From contig JAIXMO010000107.1 in assembly GCA_025677825.1 (NCBI GenBank), positions 1-32,596 on the forward strand: a stretch of DNA of 32,596 bases, written 5' to 3'. This DNA is from Helicostylum pulchrum. Taxonomy: Eukaryota; Mucoromycota; Mucoromycetes; Mucorales; Mucoraceae. A program made the translations under genes and the position numbers. This document shows positions 20,359 through 28,947 of the stretch, piece after piece (positions within the stretch are counted from its first letter, which is position 1; every line of letters starts with the position of its first letter). The notes below the pieces were generated by a model that worked only from the letters and a program-made list of their open reading frames with translations, was not told where the DNA came from and did not search any database.

Positions 20359-21522
20359 TTATTGGTACATTTTGTTAACGTCTTTCACAATCTTGTTTAC
20401 TATTTCAGCAGCGGATAAAGTACCATGCTCAGAGTATTCGGCAGCCACCGGAGCATTAGCACCAGAGAGTAGCATCATATAATCCGCGTTACCTTGAGCA
20501 GTTGCAAAAGCGGCAATATCCTTGGTCTTGGAAGACTGTATATCGTAATGAGGAACCTCTGTACCAACCTGCTCAATACGTTTCATCAACTTGTTTGGAT
20601 AACTACGAACACTTCTTCCAGTAATTGTGGTTGTAAGCTTTGTTTGCTCATCTTTTTTAGCATTCAAAATATACTCTTTATGTGCCTTTGGGGTAGTGGA
20701 TTCAGTAGCCATCATAAAGAGCGTACCGATCACAGCACCGTCTGCATTCCAATCATGTAAAGCTCTATATACATTTTCACCAGTACTAATACCTCCAGCA
20801 GCCAAAATAGGTAATGGAAATGCAGAACCAAACTCTTTTCCTGCAGATCGAATTGATTTTATTAAATCACCCGTAGACATTTGTTCATGATTTTGTCCTT
20901 TGCCTTTTAAAAAAGAACCACGATGCCCACCTGCTTCTACCCCTTGAGCAACAATTGCGTCTGCTTTTCTGGTTGGATCAGAAGGATCTAGACCGGCTAA
21001 AACAATTGCTTCTTGTACAGTAGTAGCAGTACCAATTAAATAAGTACCAGCATTCCAAAACCTTTGTAAAACACTATCGGGCAATAAACCAAAGGTGAAA
21101 GATACAACGGGTACACTTTCATCTAAGAGAACGTTTACTTGATCTTCAAATGAAGGTGATCGTAGTTTAAACTCAGTAGGAATAGGAATATTTAGCTCCT
21201 TTCTGATTTGGTTCAAGACGTCGTCTGTACCTGGGTAATGCTTATCTAGTTCGGCAGAAGTAGGAGGTCGAGTTGTTCTGCAGAATAAATTGACGGCAAA
21301 GTTTTTGGAGGTCTTTTGGCGAATGGATTGAATGGTGGTACGTAATTGGGGAGCAGGAATCATGGCGCCTCCTAATGAACCAAGACCACCAGCATTACTT
21401 ACTGCGGCAATAAGGTCGGCTCCTGTGTGACCCGCGCAAGGTGCCTGGATAATAGGGTATTGAAGGTTTAAAGCTCTTGAGATAGACGTGGATGCCCAGT
21501 TTGTAACATGAATTGGAGCCAT
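20359..21522 (-). CDS. Nitronate monooxygenase (2-nitropropane dioxygenase family)
   Basis: Intronless, 387 aa. It oxidises alkyl nitronates to carbonyl compounds with FMN and oxygen, detoxifying compounds such as propionate 3-nitronate. Family marks are the N-terminal PIIQAPCAGHTGADLIAAVSNAGGLGSLG block, the FAVNLF strand, VPVVSFTFG, IVAQGVEAGGHRG (glycine-rich FMN phosphate site with the conserved His) and LPILAAGGIS followed by DGAVIGTLFM. Length and order fit a full TIM-barrel enzyme. The first ATG is chosen because the barrel begins directly after it. Cellular role here is inferred only from the family. Confidence 0.93.
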   Translation of the reverse strand: MAPIHVTNWASTSISRALNLQYPIIQAPCAGHTGADLIAAVSNAGGLGSLGGAMIPAPQLRTTIQSIRQKTSKNFAVNLFCRTTRPPTSAELDKHYPGTDDVLNQIRKELNIPIPTEFKLRSPSFEDQVNVLLDESVPVVSFTFGLLPDSVLQRFWNAGTYLIGTATTVQEAIVLAGLDPSDPTRKADAIVAQGVEAGGHRGSFLKGKGQNHEQMSTGDLIKSIRSAGKEFGSAFPLPILAAGGISTGENVYRALHDWNADGAVIGTLFMMATESTTPKAHKEYILNAKKDEQTKLTTTITGRSVRSYPNKLMKRIEQVGTEVPHYDIQSSKTKDIAAFATAQGNADYMMLLSGANAPVAAEYSEHGTLSAAEIVNKIVKDVNKMYQ

Positions 21523-21884
21523 TAGGTATTTTTTTTAAGTTTCTGAATAAAGATAAGAAAGGGAAAAAAAAAAAGATATCTTCATATCTCACTAAAAGAC
21601 GCGACGTCATGCTGAAAAGCTAGCGGAGACTAGACTAGAAAGGCTTTTTAGAGGGATAAAAGTCTAATGTTTATTGTATTGTGATACATGAATATTTAAA
21701 AGATTATTAATTAACAAGTCACATAAGAGAGGACATTACAATGCATAATATTGTACGACAATGCAAAGAGAGATAGCAAAGACCCGATTTGCGAGAGGAG
21801 AGCTATCGATTTATGACAAGGTTATCGATTTACGACGGCAATGAGGGGAGTTTCGGTTGCATTTTTGTTTGTTGTTTATTTATT
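21523..21884. other. Intergenic region between two minus-strand genes
   Basis: Promoter of the nitronate monooxygenase gene and 3' flank of the ribonucleotide reductase gene. It holds a 14-bp direct repeat, TATCGATTTA-GAC, at 21804-21817 and 21823-21836 (one mismatch, 19-bp period). No gene seen. Confidence 0.5.
21603..21609 (-). promoter_or_regulatory. CRE-like site upstream of nitronate monooxygenase
   Basis: TGACGTC on the minus strand, about 80 bp upstream of the nitronate monooxygenase ATG. It matches the core of ATF/CREB-type bZIP sites used in fungal stress responses. A single short match, so tentative. Confidence 0.3.
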
Positions 21885-23021
21885 TTAAAAATTAGCATCA
21901 AGAGTGAAAGTACGATCTTCTTTTGAATTCATGACGCCAGATCGTTGGTATTCGGACACACGTTTTTCGAAAAAGTTTGTCTTTCCTTGTAGCGAAATCA
22001 GGTCCATAAAGTCAAATGGGTTAGAAACGTCGTAGTGTTTAGAAAAGCCCAACGAGATCATGAGACGATCAGCAACAAACTCCACGTACTGACACATCAG
22101 CTCATCATTCATACCTATTAATCTCGTTGGTAGCGCTTCTTTAAAAAACGATTGTTCGATTTCAACGGCCTCAGTCAAGATGGCTAGCACGGTTTCATGG
22201 GAAGGTTGGTTTATCATGTGGTGAAATAAAAGACAGCCAAAGTCCGCATGAAGACCTTCATCACGCGTTATAAATTCGTTTGAAAGTGTAAGACCAGGCA
22301 TTAAACCACGTTTCTTGAGCCAAAAGATAGAAGCAAATGAACCGGAGAAAAACACACCCTCAATAATTGCAAATGCACAGATACGAACTGCAAAAGGTTG
22401 CTCGGTATCATTAATCCATTTGAATGCCCAATCTGCTTTTCTCTTTATCTCAGGAATGGTTTCAATAGCGTTAAATAAGTACTCTTTTTCGTGTGGGTCT
22501 CGGATATACGTATCGATTAAAAGTGAATACATTTCCGAGTGAATGTTTTCAATCATGATTTGGAAACCGTAGAAACATTTGGCTTCGGGGATCTTTACTT
22601 CGTTACAGAAATTGGCAACTAAGTTTTCGTTGACTATACCGTCTGAAGTGGCAAAGAAGGCCAAGATTCGACCGATAAAGTGTCGTTCGTCATCGTTTAA
22701 CTTGTCTTGCCAGTCTTGTATGTCCTTGGATAAATCTACTTCTTCTGCGGTCCAAAAAGAAGCTTCTGCCTTCTTATAAAACTCCCATATCTGATATAAA
22801 AAAGAAAAAGTTATAATTTTTATCGTACGAATAAGTTTTTTTTTTACTTTTTTTTTTACCTCGTGATATTTTATTGGAAATAGACAGAAACGACGAGAGT
22901 TTTCTTTTAAAATGATTTCCTCTCCAGGTTCTACATCTACTTTCATCCCTGTTAAACGTTTAAGAATCGTCTTTCGTAAGCCTTGAGCAGCTAAATCTGA
23001 TTTTGAATCAAACACAGTCAT
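21885..23021 (-). CDS. Ribonucleotide reductase small subunit (R2)
   Basis: Exons 23021..22860 and 22790..21885 (1068 nt, 355 aa). It carries the di-iron tyrosyl radical cofactor that class Ia ribonucleotide reductase needs to make dNTPs. Visible marks: [25 protein letters not shown], the Asp ligand in [23 protein letters not shown] with Glu and His ligands and the radical Tyr, [12 protein letters not shown], and [14 protein letters not shown] with Glu and His ligands. The C-terminus ends DANF, the tail that docks on the large subunit. The 69-bp intron (GTAAAA to ATCAG) is a multiple of three and has no stop, so the gene also reads through as one ORF. Splicing is chosen because the 23 extra residues split the conserved [13 protein letters not shown] motif. 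Confidence 0.95.
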   Translation of the reverse strand: MTVFDSKSDLAAQGLRKTILKRLTGMKVDVEPGEEIILKENSRRFCLFPIKYHEVKKKVKKKLIRTIKIITFSFLYQIWEFYKKAEASFWTAEEVDLSKDIQDWQDKLNDDERHFIGRILAFFATSDGIVNENLVANFCNEVKIPEAKCFYGFQIMIENIHSEMYSLLIDTYIRDPHEKEYLFNAIETIPEIKRKADWAFKWINDTEQPFAVRICAFAIIEGVFFSGSFASIFWLKKRGLMPGLTLSNEFITRDEGLHADFGCLLFHHMINQPSHETVLAILTEAVEIEQSFFKEALPTRLIGMNDELMCQYVEFVADRLMISLGFSKHYDVSNPFDFMDLISLQGKTNFFEKRVSEYQRSGVMNSKEDRTFTLDANF

Positions 23022-23189
23022 AGTTATATTTATAAGGAAAAGAGAGAGGAAGAACTATTAAAATTTAAAGTAATTTTTTTTTATACTTTTTTTTTTGGCA
23101 GGTTTCAGCCATGTTACACTATTTCACTGCATAATTTTAAAATATAATCTGATAAAAAACGCCTTTTTTTTTTTCTTTTATATTTTTCC
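23022..23189. promoter_or_regulatory. Shared divergent promoter, R2 and Sec14-like genes
   Basis: Only 168 bp separate the two start codons, so both promoters lie here. T-rich tracts flank both sides. No ACGCGT (MCB-type cell-cycle box) is present, although ribonucleotide reductase genes in other fungi often carry one. Confidence 0.6.
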
Positions 23190-24250
23190 ATGTCTCAAAA
23201 TAAGTTTGTTTCTCAGTTTACAGTAACTGAAGCTGTAGCAGTAAAGCAGTTAAAGGATGATTTACCTCATATATTAACTGAAGCGTTTGGTAACAGTGAT
23301 GTTTATACTTTATGGGGTGTTCCACTGGATAAAGAATCTAATGATGAACGTATTGATGTAGTTTTGGTTAAATTCTTGCGTGCGAGGTAAATAATATGTA
23401 TACATAACAATAGTTTATATATTTACTAGTCAAAGTAGAGAATTAAATATTCCCATTGCTAAAACAATGTTGATTGCCATGTTGAAATGGAGAAAAGAAT
23501 TTTCTGCAGATACAGTTCTTGAAGAAGAGTTTGATACGACAGTGTTTAATGACACTATAGGGTTTCTCTACAGGACAGATAAGGAAGGTAGACCTGTAAC
23601 CTATAACTTTTATGGTAAATTAGACCAGCATGTAGTATTTGCCGATGTCAATAAGTGAGTACAATTTGGAAAGTGATTAGATAATGAGATTATTAAAAAA
23701 CGAAATAAATTAGGTTTATTCGGTGGAGAGTTCAGTTAATGGAAAAGGGTGTACAGCATGTGGATTTCGTAAGTATAGATTCCATGGTACAAGTACATGA
23801 TTACCTAGGTGCTTCCATATTCGGTCGTACTACCAATGCGAAAGAGGCAACGAATATATTGATTAAATTGATGCAGGACAATTACCCAGAATTTTTGGTA
23901 ATATGTATTGTCTAGATGGATTTTATAATACTTACTAATATGAACATATGATATGTAGTCTAGTAAATTATTTGTTAATATACCAAAGTGGGGAAGGTAC
24001 ACAAAACCAAAAAAAAAAAAAAAATGGGTATAATGGTATTAACAATAATATAGTATGATATTTAAGATGATTCGTCCGCTACTCCCCGAAGCTACGATGA
24101 AAAAGTTTGTTATTTGTTCAACGTAAGTGAATATATATTTATTTTTTAGACAGTAAAAAAAGTAACACATTTATATGAAGTGATGAATTAGATTCGACAC
24201 TGATGACTTATATCGATCGAGATAATTTACCCAAGGTTTATTCAAGCTAA
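23190..24250 (+). CDS. Sec14-like CRAL-TRIO lipid-binding protein
   Basis: Six exons: 23190..23386, 23430..23654, 23714..23897, 23959..23996, 24054..24122 and 24181..24250 (783 nt, 260 aa). All junctions keep the frame. The N-lobe ends VVLVKFLRAR; the CRAL-TRIO part shows ML-AMLKWRKEF, KFIRWRVQLMEK, MVQVHDYLGAS, NYPEFLSSKLFVNIPKWG and RPLLPEATMKKFVICS, and ends NLPKVYSS where Sec14 proteins have LP-EYGG. Sec14-family proteins exchange phosphatidylinositol and other lipids between membranes. It stops soon after the lipid-binding lobe, so no GOLD domain. Two 5'-GT words inside exon 3 (GTAAGT at about 23769) are read as coding because skipping them loses the VQVHDY motif. Exon 2 has a second acceptor 6 bp downstream (CAAAG), which would drop two residues. 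Confidence 0.9.
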
Positions 24251-25595
24251 TATCTTTGTGTAATAAGAAAATCTTTCTTTTGTTTACCAACAAGATTAAG
24301 AAATTCAGGTGTACAACTCCAACCATTATCATCTACACCAAAAATAAATAAAAAATGCATGAATTTTTGTTGTTGTTACATAATAAAAAAAGGAATGTGC
24401 GTGTAACTTACTTATGTTATTCGAAGGATCGCAGCTACACTTTTCAGCAGGTAACCAGCCTGGTTCACTTGGGCAGTTTTGAAAAGGATTATGGTAATAA
24501 CCTATATCATAAAAGTAATGTACTTCAGACTTTTTCAACATGAGAGCAGCAGCAATACTATGAACAGGCGCATCACCCCATCTTTCGTAAAAGAAACCAC
24601 CTGCTTCATCCAAATGATTGAAAAAATCAAGGTACTTTTTCGATCGAAGAAATGCTAAATTGCCAAGTTCAAAGTTACTCCAAAAGTGACACAAATTATA
24701 GGTTTTACCGCCATCATTGGTAATCCAATTCATTAAACTTTCTGAACTATTTGTTGGGACAATATGTTGAGGGTATTTGGCAATAAACTCTTTGGTGGTC
24801 TTCCATAATGTAGGAATCGTATTCTCGTATTCTTTTAAAGAAATGGCGAAACCGTATTTCAAGTCCTTCTCTCTCATTACCTTAAATGGGTCATAGTCAA
24901 CGTCACAACTGAATTTGACATCAGGTTCCACTCTCCTACAAAAAAAAAAAAGATACTTTAAAATACGAAATACAGGTATACAGGTATATATGTATAAGCT
25001 TACCAGTAGTAATCAAACTGGGCCATTAAAGGGTGTCTGAAAAAGAAACCACTTTGGAATCTAAAAAAATATATATGTATTAGATACACAAAAAAAAACA
25101 GAACAGAACTAGTTAAAAAAGGTACCTGCACATGTGTCTATAAGATTCCGAATCACCATAAATAACCTGATTTTCAGTCATTTCCTCTCTTGATAGTCTT
25201 GCCTTTTCTTGATCAATCCAATCAGGGTAACCCCACATTTCCTTTGTTAATTCACCATAATAAGTTTTTCCTGAAGACATTCCGGTTGTCCATTCTTTAA
25301 ACTTGTCATCAAAAGGTTTGTCGTTTAAAAACACCCAAGGGTAATGAAACTTGTTGTTGAACCTGTCTTCCATCATTTGCATTGACTCACGAAGACCATT
25401 CAAGTTTTCGTTTCTGGCTAATACAACAAACGCAGCGTTTTCACGTTTAATGATATTTTCTTTTTGATGCTTATAATCATATTCGTATGAAGAATAGTTG
25501 TTGTTGTTATTACGTGCACTGTAGTATACCATTAATAGTAAACATATCGGTAGTAAGACTAACAAGCCTACCCTACCATATCTTGCACTAATCAT
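24247..25595 (-). CDS. KRE2/MNT1-type alpha-1,2-mannosyltransferase (GT15)
   Basis: Exons 25595..25126, 25060..25004, 24935..24412 and 24332..24247 (1137 nt, 378 aa). It is a Golgi type II membrane enzyme: short basic start, membrane anchor ([17 protein letters not shown]), Asn/Tyr-rich stem, then the GT15 domain. Family marks are [44 protein letters not shown], the [14 protein letters not shown] motif split by an intron, [12 protein letters not shown], and [17 protein letters not shown]. Such enzymes extend O- and N-linked mannan chains with GDP-mannose and Mn2+. The last exon adds [11 protein letters not shown] and a basic tail. Its TAG stop overlaps the TAA of the convergent Sec14-like gene. 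Confidence 0.93.
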
Positions 25596-25687
25596 TTTTT
25601 TTTCAGTCTAAAAAAAAAGAGTAAAGAACAAATATATAAAAAAAAAGTTTATTTATAAATAAAAGACCCGATTTTTTTTTATATATT

Positions 25688-26733
25688 TTATCTTGAATAA
25701 GCAGGTGGAGGTAGATCATTATTATGTAATAGCGAGCCGTTATATTCGTATTCAGGTAAAGCACCATTATCCTCGGTGGATATATTTAAAGCGTCATCTA
25801 CAGTAACTCTATCACTTGCTTCAGCTACAGCAGCAACAGCAGCTCTTGAACCCATTCTTAACATTGAAATCTCTCTATCTAAATTTTGATTTTCTAAAAA
25901 ACCATTTGCTCTTAGATAAGACTCTAAAAAGGTAACTTGACGATCAACCCATTCAACTGTTCTTTGCTCAAAATGATATTTTGCCATCACCAATTGATTC
26001 TCAAAGCTATTTAATCTTGGATTTAGTTGTTTTCTTAAGACTGCTTCAATCTTTAATCGATAACCACGGTAGTTTGTTAATATACGCAATACACCATCAA
26101 TAATAGAATGTGTTGTGTTTGGTATATTAGGTACATCATCGGGACATAATTCAGATGCTTCTTTTACTAAATTGTAACCATGTTGTGCCATTTCCTCTGC
26201 TTTTGATATCGGATTCAGTGCATTCTTAAAGGTGTAACCAGTTACAGCTATATGAGAGTTTACGCTGGCAAGTGCTTGTTTATCCATAAATGCTTTTGCT
26301 CCAGGTAATGTTTTCATTGCAGCATCAATCAATTCTCTTGATCTATATAGTTTAGTTTGTGCTTGTTTATATAGTTTAATCTTCCTTTCAACATCTGGTA
26401 TTTCTATATTTAACTGTTCTACATCATTTTTCAAGTGTTGCTCATATATATCTTCTGTACCAGGTACTACCACTTCATCATATAGTAAATGCAGCTGTTT
26501 GCATAATTCGTCAAGCTTATTCTTTTCTTCACTTAGCTCATCCATCTTTTTTTTTTTTTACGAGTCAGTATACATTTTTATAAAAAAATTCTTGATTTTT
26601 TTACCATTATCCTTGCTTCAGTTACTTGTTCTTGTAAATTTCTTACGGCAGTTTCATAAAATTTTACTGATTCTGTTACCTGTCTAAGATTTCTTGTGCT
26701 ATTTTTATTTGATTTAGGAAAATCTTTTTCCAT
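25688..26733 (-). CDS. Coiled-coil protein with C-terminal PPxY motif
   Basis: Exons 26733..26605 and 26545..25688 (987 nt, 328 aa). The 59-bp intron has a TACTGAC branch point and the second exon starts at an ATG, so a shorter product would be possible from an internal start. The protein is mainly alpha-helical with heptad-like stretches (VKFYETAVRNLQEQVTEARI; IPDVERKIKLYKQAQTKLY; RTVEWVDRQVTFLESYL). A central segment is rich in small residues (LPGAKAFMDKQALASVN). The tail ends PPPAYSR, a PPxY motif that binds WW domains of Rsp5/Nedd4-type ubiquitin ligases. It resembles fungal conserved proteins of unknown function. A BAR-like fold is possible but not shown. Confidence 0.7.
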
Positions 26734-26817
26734 ACGGTACTTGTTACTATTATTATTACATAAAAAAAAAAAAGGTTATTTTTTATGTCTTAAATATATA
26801 TACGTGTAAATATGCTT

Positions 26818-26988
26818 TTACAGTTCTCTTTCAGAAAATTCTTTAAGGTGAAGTTGTTTCTCGATCTTTTTTTTTAAACCTTCATAATTTTTGGAATGAG
26901 AAGCAATAGACTCTCTCACCCACTGTAACTTGGTTATGTCCTTTACAAGTTGTATATAACGTTCTTGTATATTTTCTGCTTCATTCAT
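26818..26988 (-). CDS. Small coiled-coil protein, function unknown
   Basis: Reads 56 aa from the ATG at 26988, MNEAENIQERYIQLVKDI..., through a helical charged segment (YEGLKKKIEKQLHLKEF) to a stop 84 bp upstream of the PPxY-protein gene. A good acceptor (CACACACAG) lies just before the ATG, so an earlier exon may exist and the true N-terminus may be longer; none was identified. The composition is helical and soluble. No family recognised. Confidence 0.4.
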   Translation of the reverse strand: MNEAENIQERYIQLVKDITKLQWVRESIASHSKNYEGLKKKIEKQLHLKEFSEREL

Positions 26989-27145
26989 TGCGTACTGTGT
27001 GTGAAAAAAATAAAATAAATAAAGATTAAAAAAAGGGAAAAAATGATTCATATCAGCTAAGCTCCTTTTTATCTAAAAAAGAAAAGTATAAATATTGCTT
27101 TTATTAGTCATATATGTATAATAAAAAATAGCGCTTTTTTTTATA

Positions 27146-27295
27146 ATGAAACAATATAATCTCTTCTTGTTGTTGGTTCTCGCTGCTGTATTACCAAATA
27201 ATCTAAACATGGGTTTAGATGCTTTGCAACTTGGTAAAGAAAGACTACATGATGTTGCTGAAAAGTTACCTGCGTTTCATAGTAATACCAAATAA
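27146..27295 (+). CDS. Possible 49-residue secreted peptide
   Basis: An ATG-initiated ORF encodes MKQYNLFLLLVLAAVLPNN, a good signal peptide (one Lys, hydrophobic core rich in Leu, small residues near the likely cleavage site), then a short amphipathic mature part (LGKERLHDVAEKLPAF). No cysteines. A TA-rich stretch lies upstream and an A/T-rich 3' flank with AATAAATAAA downstream. No family recognised. It is short enough to be chance; the clean signal-peptide shape is the only argument. Confidence 0.35.
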   Translation: MKQYNLFLLLVLAAVLPNNLNMGLDALQLGKERLHDVAEKLPAFHSNTK

Positions 27296-27631
27296 TAAAT
27301 AAAAACAATTTATCCGGGTCCTTTTTTTTATATTTATTTTTCCTCATTGTGATAACGCCAATCCTTTTTTATAGTGAAATAATCCCATGGCACATGCTCG
27401 ATTAGACTAAAATGTCTATATATTTTTATAAACACAAAAAATAAACCTAATTTACAAGCCTCGTATATTCTGTATTCGGATAATTATGGCCTGATATAGA
27501 ATAAATAGCACTTGAAATACTTTATTTTCTGTCATTACGTTGGCAAGTTTTTTTTTCTTTCATTTGATCACACTAAACTATTAAGAACAAAAGCAGCCAT
27601 AAAATGCCAGTTAAAAAAATACGAGATACCA
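27296..27631. other. Intergenic stretch
   Basis: AT-rich DNA between the small secreted-peptide ORF and the tandem repeat. No gene or clear signal seen. Confidence 0.5.
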
Positions 27632-28318
27632 TTTTTAAAAAAATCATAGCATTATTATCACTTAATAAACGTTGTTTATGATCAGTCATTTGCTATTTAT
27701 ATGTACGAAGTATTATGATTTATTTTTTTGCGCGACTATTTTTAACAGTTAGCTTCATTCGAAAGCTTGGGCTTTTGGCTTTCAAATAATATCTTCAATG
27801 GTTCATTTTTGCTTACTACAGCATGAGTAATAGCTGTTTGAAAGTCACTACAACCGTTGCCGAAATTTTAAGAAAATGTTTTGTAAATTTTATACCTTTC
27901 GTACCTACCCTTTTTAAAAATTCGTGTAAATTCAGGAAAAGATCGCAGTACTATTATTACTTAATCGAAGTTGTTTATAATCAGTTTCTCTATAAGATAG
28001 TATTTTTTTTAAGAAAAAAGATACTTTTTTTCCTTAACAATAAATACTTTTCTGTGCAAAATACTCTAATTTATTTTTTTGGGTAATATTATTTTTTATA
28101 TTTAGTGTCGTTCGAAAGCTTAGGTTCTTGGCTTTCGAATTACATTTTAAATTGTATATATTTGCTCTCTACAGCTATAGTAGTAGATGTTTAAAAACAA
28201 CTACTATCGTTTGTCCGAGTTTGAAATAAAAAAATTTTAATTTTTTTTTTTTCGTACAGATCATTTTAAAAATTCAATAGCAAATCAGGAAAAACTCGCA
28301 AAACCTTAGTTGCTTAAT
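27632..28318. repeat. Diverged tandem repeat, two and a part units of about 300-350 bp
   Basis: A start block (TTTTTAAAAATTC...CTTAAT) occurs three times, ending near 27666, 27965 and 28318. A central block with TTCGAAAGCTT-GG then TTGGCTTTC begins at 27758 and again at 28111 (353 bp apart) and continues with TACAGC and TGTTT-AAA. The start block is 299 bp apart, so about 54 bp were gained or lost between units. The third unit breaks off after CTTAAT, where the palindrome-arm copy begins. Confidence 0.7.
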
Positions 28319-28325
28319 ACGATAC

Positions 28326-28653
28326 GTTCAAAAGATGTAGGCATAAAATAAAAAAGATATAGTATTTGTGGTGTTTATAGCTCTTTGTGGTCGACGTAGT
28401 TTATGTGGTGTTTGTAGTTTTTGTGGTGTATATAGTTCATATATCTGAAGCTCGATTACTCGAGATATAATAAGAATAAAAACATATTTTTAGTATTGTT
28501 AAAAAGTCTGAATATGTCGCTTTTAAATGAGTATTTGAATATTTCTCTATCTCCTTTATTGCAGAAAATAGAAAAAAAAATTCTCGATTTTTTTACTCAA
28601 GATTTGGGTGCCAAAACTCGACCATTTTCGTATAACAAAGGGGTTGTAGCTCA
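28326..28653 (+). repeat. Diverged third copy of palindrome arm, truncated
   Basis: Matches the right arm from its inner end (ATATGTTCAAAAG / ATACGTTCAAAAG) through CTCGATTACTCGAGATATAAT, TTTAAATGAGTATTTGAATAT and TCTCTATCTCCTTTATTGCAG up to the start of the tRNA-Ala gene. Identity is roughly 80-85% by eye with few gaps. The match begins at the same inner boundary as the palindrome arm and ends abruptly inside the tRNA gene. Confidence 0.9.
28640..28653 (+). pseudogene. tRNA-Ala fragment, 5' 14 nt only
   Basis: GGGGTTGTAGCTCA is identical to the first 14 nt of the two intact tRNA-Ala genes; homology then stops and LINE 3' sequence follows. The A box is incomplete and the anticodon arm, B box and terminator are missing, so this cannot make a tRNA. 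Confidence 0.85.
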
Positions 28654-28947
28654 GGTGAAGAATTTGGGTTTTTATTAATATGTTATATTAAAGGGAATTT
28701 AATGGACTATCCATAGATGTATGTCTAAAATTCCAAGAGCGAGAGAGTAAAGGGGCTAAAAATTCCAAAGGACAAAGAGGATATGATACAAATGTATATA
28801 TAATGGAAAAAAAGAGGTAAGAGTTAAGGGAAAGACCACTAAGCTAATAGGCGTCGTCATGATTTGGAGGTACATTCACGGTCAGGGACTTTGATAATAT
28901 ATACTTACTGCCGGAATTGCCGCACCAAAAGACAATCAGATCACTGT

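Noticed and set aside
21885..23021. R2 as one uninterrupted 378-codon ORF
   Set aside because: The 23 extra Lys-rich residues break the conserved [13 protein letters not shown] motif and are bounded by good splice sites.
27823..28086. Plus-strand ORF of 87 codons in the tandem repeat
   Set aside because: The second repeat unit does not keep the frame, and the composition is that of AT-rich noncoding DNA.
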